Shown piece after piece: positions 63,620 through 64,000 of a stretch of DNA of 64,000 nt. Origin of the DNA: Natrinema sp046097095 (GTDB lineage: Archaea > Halobacteriota > Halobacteria > Halobacteriales > Natrialbaceae); contig NZ_CP175698.1 in assembly GCF_046097095.1 (NCBI RefSeq), positions 3,162,001-3,226,000 on the forward strand, read 5' to 3'. The first letter of the stretch is position 1. Every line of letters starts with the position of its first letter. The notes under the pieces are model-generated. The model saw only the letters and a list, made by a program, of their open reading frames with translations, had not been told where the DNA came from and ran no database searches. Made by a program: the position numbers and the translations under genes.

Positions 63620-64000
63620 CGCTCCGTTTGTCCGTCAGCCGCGACAGTCGATACCCATTTTCGCTCGAGTCCAGATCGTCCGACGAGTCGCCGGTAGGCC
63701 ACCTCGGTGACCGGCGATGCACGCTCTAGGTCGGCACTCGTCCGCTTCCGACAGCTTGTCGCGGCGGACGCTCGAGCGACAGAAACCCCGGTACTGTACC
63801 TTCCGCTTACGATCGTTCGAGGACACACCGAGGTCGCCGGCCGAAGCAGATGAGAGCGTAACCTGCAAAAGTTAAAGTTCGTGGTTGGAGAAGTGTGGTG
63901 ACATGGTCGTTGGTGGTGGACTGTCACTCGAGAATCGGTGCCCTCTCTCTCTGATCGATGTCAGTTCAAACGAACAGAACTGAGCCGCTCGAAGAGAGCG
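63620..64000. other. Window-end region without a recognised gene
   Basis: About 380 bases. GCAAAAGTTAAAG near 63864 is an AT-rich, promoter-like stretch. A 26-codon ATG frame at 63903 follows but is not protein-like. Any gene starting here would lie beyond the window. Confidence 0.35.

Overview
The window is a GC-rich haloarchaeal chromosome segment. The evidence is strongly acidic predicted proteins, a transcription factor B, HerA- and XPB-like ATPases, Tat-dependent secreted proteins, a PGF-CTERM surface protein and several small haloarchaeal families (DUF7344, DUF7563, DUF1616). The composition suggests the Natrialbales lineage; that placement is inference. I see no rRNA, tRNA, CRISPR array or insertion sequence.

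Layout. 0-4.4 kb: wHTH protein, FemAB-like transferase plus AlkP-superfamily phosphatase, and a divergent DegT-type aminotransferase. 4.4-11 kb: core genes (HerA-like ATPase, XPB-like helicase, TFB, DUF7344 regulator). 11.5-17.1 kb: two Tat-secreted beta-helix proteins and a large polytopic membrane protein. 17.3-22.5 kb: PP-loop ATPase, arsenic operon (arsR, acr3, LMW phosphatase), PAS histidine kinase. 22.6-53.9 kb: a surface-polysaccharide superlocus rich in paralogue pairs (phosphatases, FemAB-like transferases, GT4 and DUF354 glycosyltransferase-like proteins, NodB deacetylases, polytopic GT-C-like proteins, secreted adhesin-like proteins), plus an asparagine-synthetase-like protein, a Wzx-type flippase, a UDP-GlcNAc 2-epimerase and an oxidoreductase/DUF362-like/SDR operon. 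54.2-59.6 kb: a tight operon matching the WbpA-B-E-D route to UDP-2,3-diacetamido uronic acid, ending in a GT2. 60-63.6 kb: regulators (DUF7344, PadR, wHTH), a second DUF1616 protein and a DUF7563 zinc protein.

How it fits together. The locus probably makes, modifies and exports a surface glycan or glycoconjugate: nucleotide-sugar synthesis, glycosyltransferases, flippase, then deacetylation, phosphoester chemistry and FemAB-type acylation or aminoacylation, alongside secreted beta-helix and PGF-CTERM proteins. Most genes are monocistronic and scattered on both strands. At least 20 of them share one element, consensus CATAACAAAG, always in the orientation of the gene. In 14 cases it begins 34-41 nt before the first start codon, where a TATA box would lie for a leaderless mRNA. 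This looks like a dedicated regulon promoter. In several units the first start codon belongs to a mini-ORF whose stop overlaps the start of the main gene, so the main protein may be made by termination-reinitiation. The promoter family and its mini-ORF architecture are my main candidates for something undescribed.
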